Origin: Pacificimonas sp036351775
GTDB lineage: Bacteria > Pseudomonadota > Alphaproteobacteria > Sphingomonadales > Sphingomonadaceae
Direction of reading: 5' to 3'
DNA: 34,333 nt
NCBI GenBank assembly: GCA_036351775.1
Contig: JAZBPX010000019.1
Span: 1-34,333, forward strand
This document shows positions 32,417 to 34,333 of the stretch, piece by piece. Positions within the stretch are counted from its first letter, which is position 1. Each line of letters begins with the position of its first letter. A program made the translations under genes and the position numbers. Under the pieces are notes generated by a model, which was not told the origin of the DNA, ran no database searches, and saw only the letters and a program-made list of their open reading frames with translations.

Positions 32417-33003
32417 CTACCGGCGTTTGACAGATCGTATCAGCAAAATGCTGGCCTGGGAATCCGTTTGGCTGGGTTTCTGTTCGCAGTCGAATGTGAA
32501 GTGTTTTCGTGCTTCTGCGATTTCGTCGGCGGCGGTGCGGCCCTTGTGGAGCAGCCACAGGGTTTTCGGTTTCTGGAAGCGGAGGCCCCAGTCGAAAAGC
32601 TGAGAGAGGGAGGCGCAGGCTCTGGCGGAGATGACGTCGGCCTTGGGGCCGGAGAGGGATTCGATGCGGGCTGGGTGAACTGTGACTCGGTCGGAGATGT
32701 CGAGGGCTTCGGCGACGGCTTCGAGGAAGCGGCACTTCTTCCGGCGGGATTCGATGAGGTGTAATGAGACGTCGGAGCGGAGGGTGGAAACGACGATTCC
32801 GGGGAAGCCGGCACCGGAACCGAGGTCGACCCAGGTTTTGGGTGACAGGTCGCCGAGATGGTCGAGGAGCTGGAGACTGTCCTCGATGTGGCGCTCCCAA
32901 GCGTTGTCGAGCGTCGAGGGGGCGACGAGGTTCATGCGGGTCTGCCAGTCGCGGAGCATGTCGAGGTAGAGACGGAGTTTCGCCTCTGTTTCACGTGAAA
33001 CAG

Positions 33004-33007
<4 letters not shown>
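32417..33007 (-). CDS. rsmG: 16S rRNA (guanine527-N7)-methyltransferase
   Basis: A 196-residue SAM-dependent methyltransferase (GidB) that modifies G527 of 16S rRNA; loss can confer low-level streptomycin resistance. The SAM loop VDLGSGAGFPGIV and LIESRRKKCRFL are visible, as is SARACASLSQLFDWG. Residues 3-7 (VSRET) are encoded by the parS site. It is slightly shorter than the usual 200-210 residues but complete. ATG 33007 overlaps the mnmG stop (ATGA). Confidence 0.95.
32987..33002. promoter_or_regulatory. parS centromere-like site
   Basis: TGTTTCACGTGAAACA is a perfect 16-bp palindrome identical to the canonical ParB-binding site. It lies inside the first codons of rsmG, about 1.4 kb from the parB start codon, as in other bacteria where parS sites cluster near parAB and the origin. 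It should be a ParB loading site. Confidence 0.93.

Positions 33008-34333
<1,326 letters not shown>

Overview
This is a chromosomal window of an alphaproteobacterium, most likely in or near the Sphingomonadales. The DNA is GC-rich with tightly packed genes. The signs are an mnmG-rsmG-parA-parB block with an embedded canonical parS site, an lptE-holA pair, ExoD and DUF4402-type proteins, a TonB-like protein of sphingomonad style, etfBA next to a 3-hydroxyacyl-CoA dehydrogenase, and palindromic intergenic repeats of the kind common in sphingomonads. No rRNA, tRNA, CRISPR array, transposase or phage gene was seen.

Layout. 1-1.7 kb: the end of lptE, then holA, then a possible small ORF. 1.9-6.1 kb: a secreted DUF4402-like protein, an HNH nuclease, gluQRS, a DUF481 outer-membrane protein and a TonB-like protein. 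6.15-9.5 kb: a HIG1-type membrane protein, a PduO-type cobalamin adenosyltransferase, and the ergothioneine genes egtB and egtD, which are separated by a tandemly duplicated REP-like element. 9.5-10.7 kb: a lower-GC islet with two unrecognised genes. 10.7-13.5 kb: etfB, etfA and a 3-hydroxybutyryl-CoA dehydrogenase. 13.8-16.2 kb: two tandem exoD paralogues and argB. 16.2-18.6 kb: an LplT-like MFS transporter, a small membrane protein and a Nudix hydrolase. 18.6-22.2 kb: folE, an exported M24 peptidase and an AbgT-family transporter.

22.4-28.1 kb is the most interesting catabolic or redox region. A three-gene minus-strand run encodes an exported parallel beta-helix protein, an exported diheme c-type cytochrome, and a 4-hydroxybutyryl-CoA dehydratase/HpaB-family flavoprotein that keeps three Cys and one His able to ligate an iron-sulfur cluster. 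A D-aminoacylase-like amidohydrolase is transcribed divergently. 28.2-30.7 kb: lemA, two TPM-domain genes and mscL. 30.7-34.3 kb: the minus-strand operon mnmG-rsmG-parA-parB, with ATGA overlaps at mnmG/rsmG and parA/parB, and a perfect 16-bp parS in the first codons of rsmG. This places the right end near the replication origin.

The candidates most worth following up are the beta-helix/diheme cytochrome/dehydratase-like operon, the low-GC two-gene islet between egtD and etfB, and the egtD start codon that lies inside a repeat. All function calls come from reading motifs and family resemblance. No database search was run.
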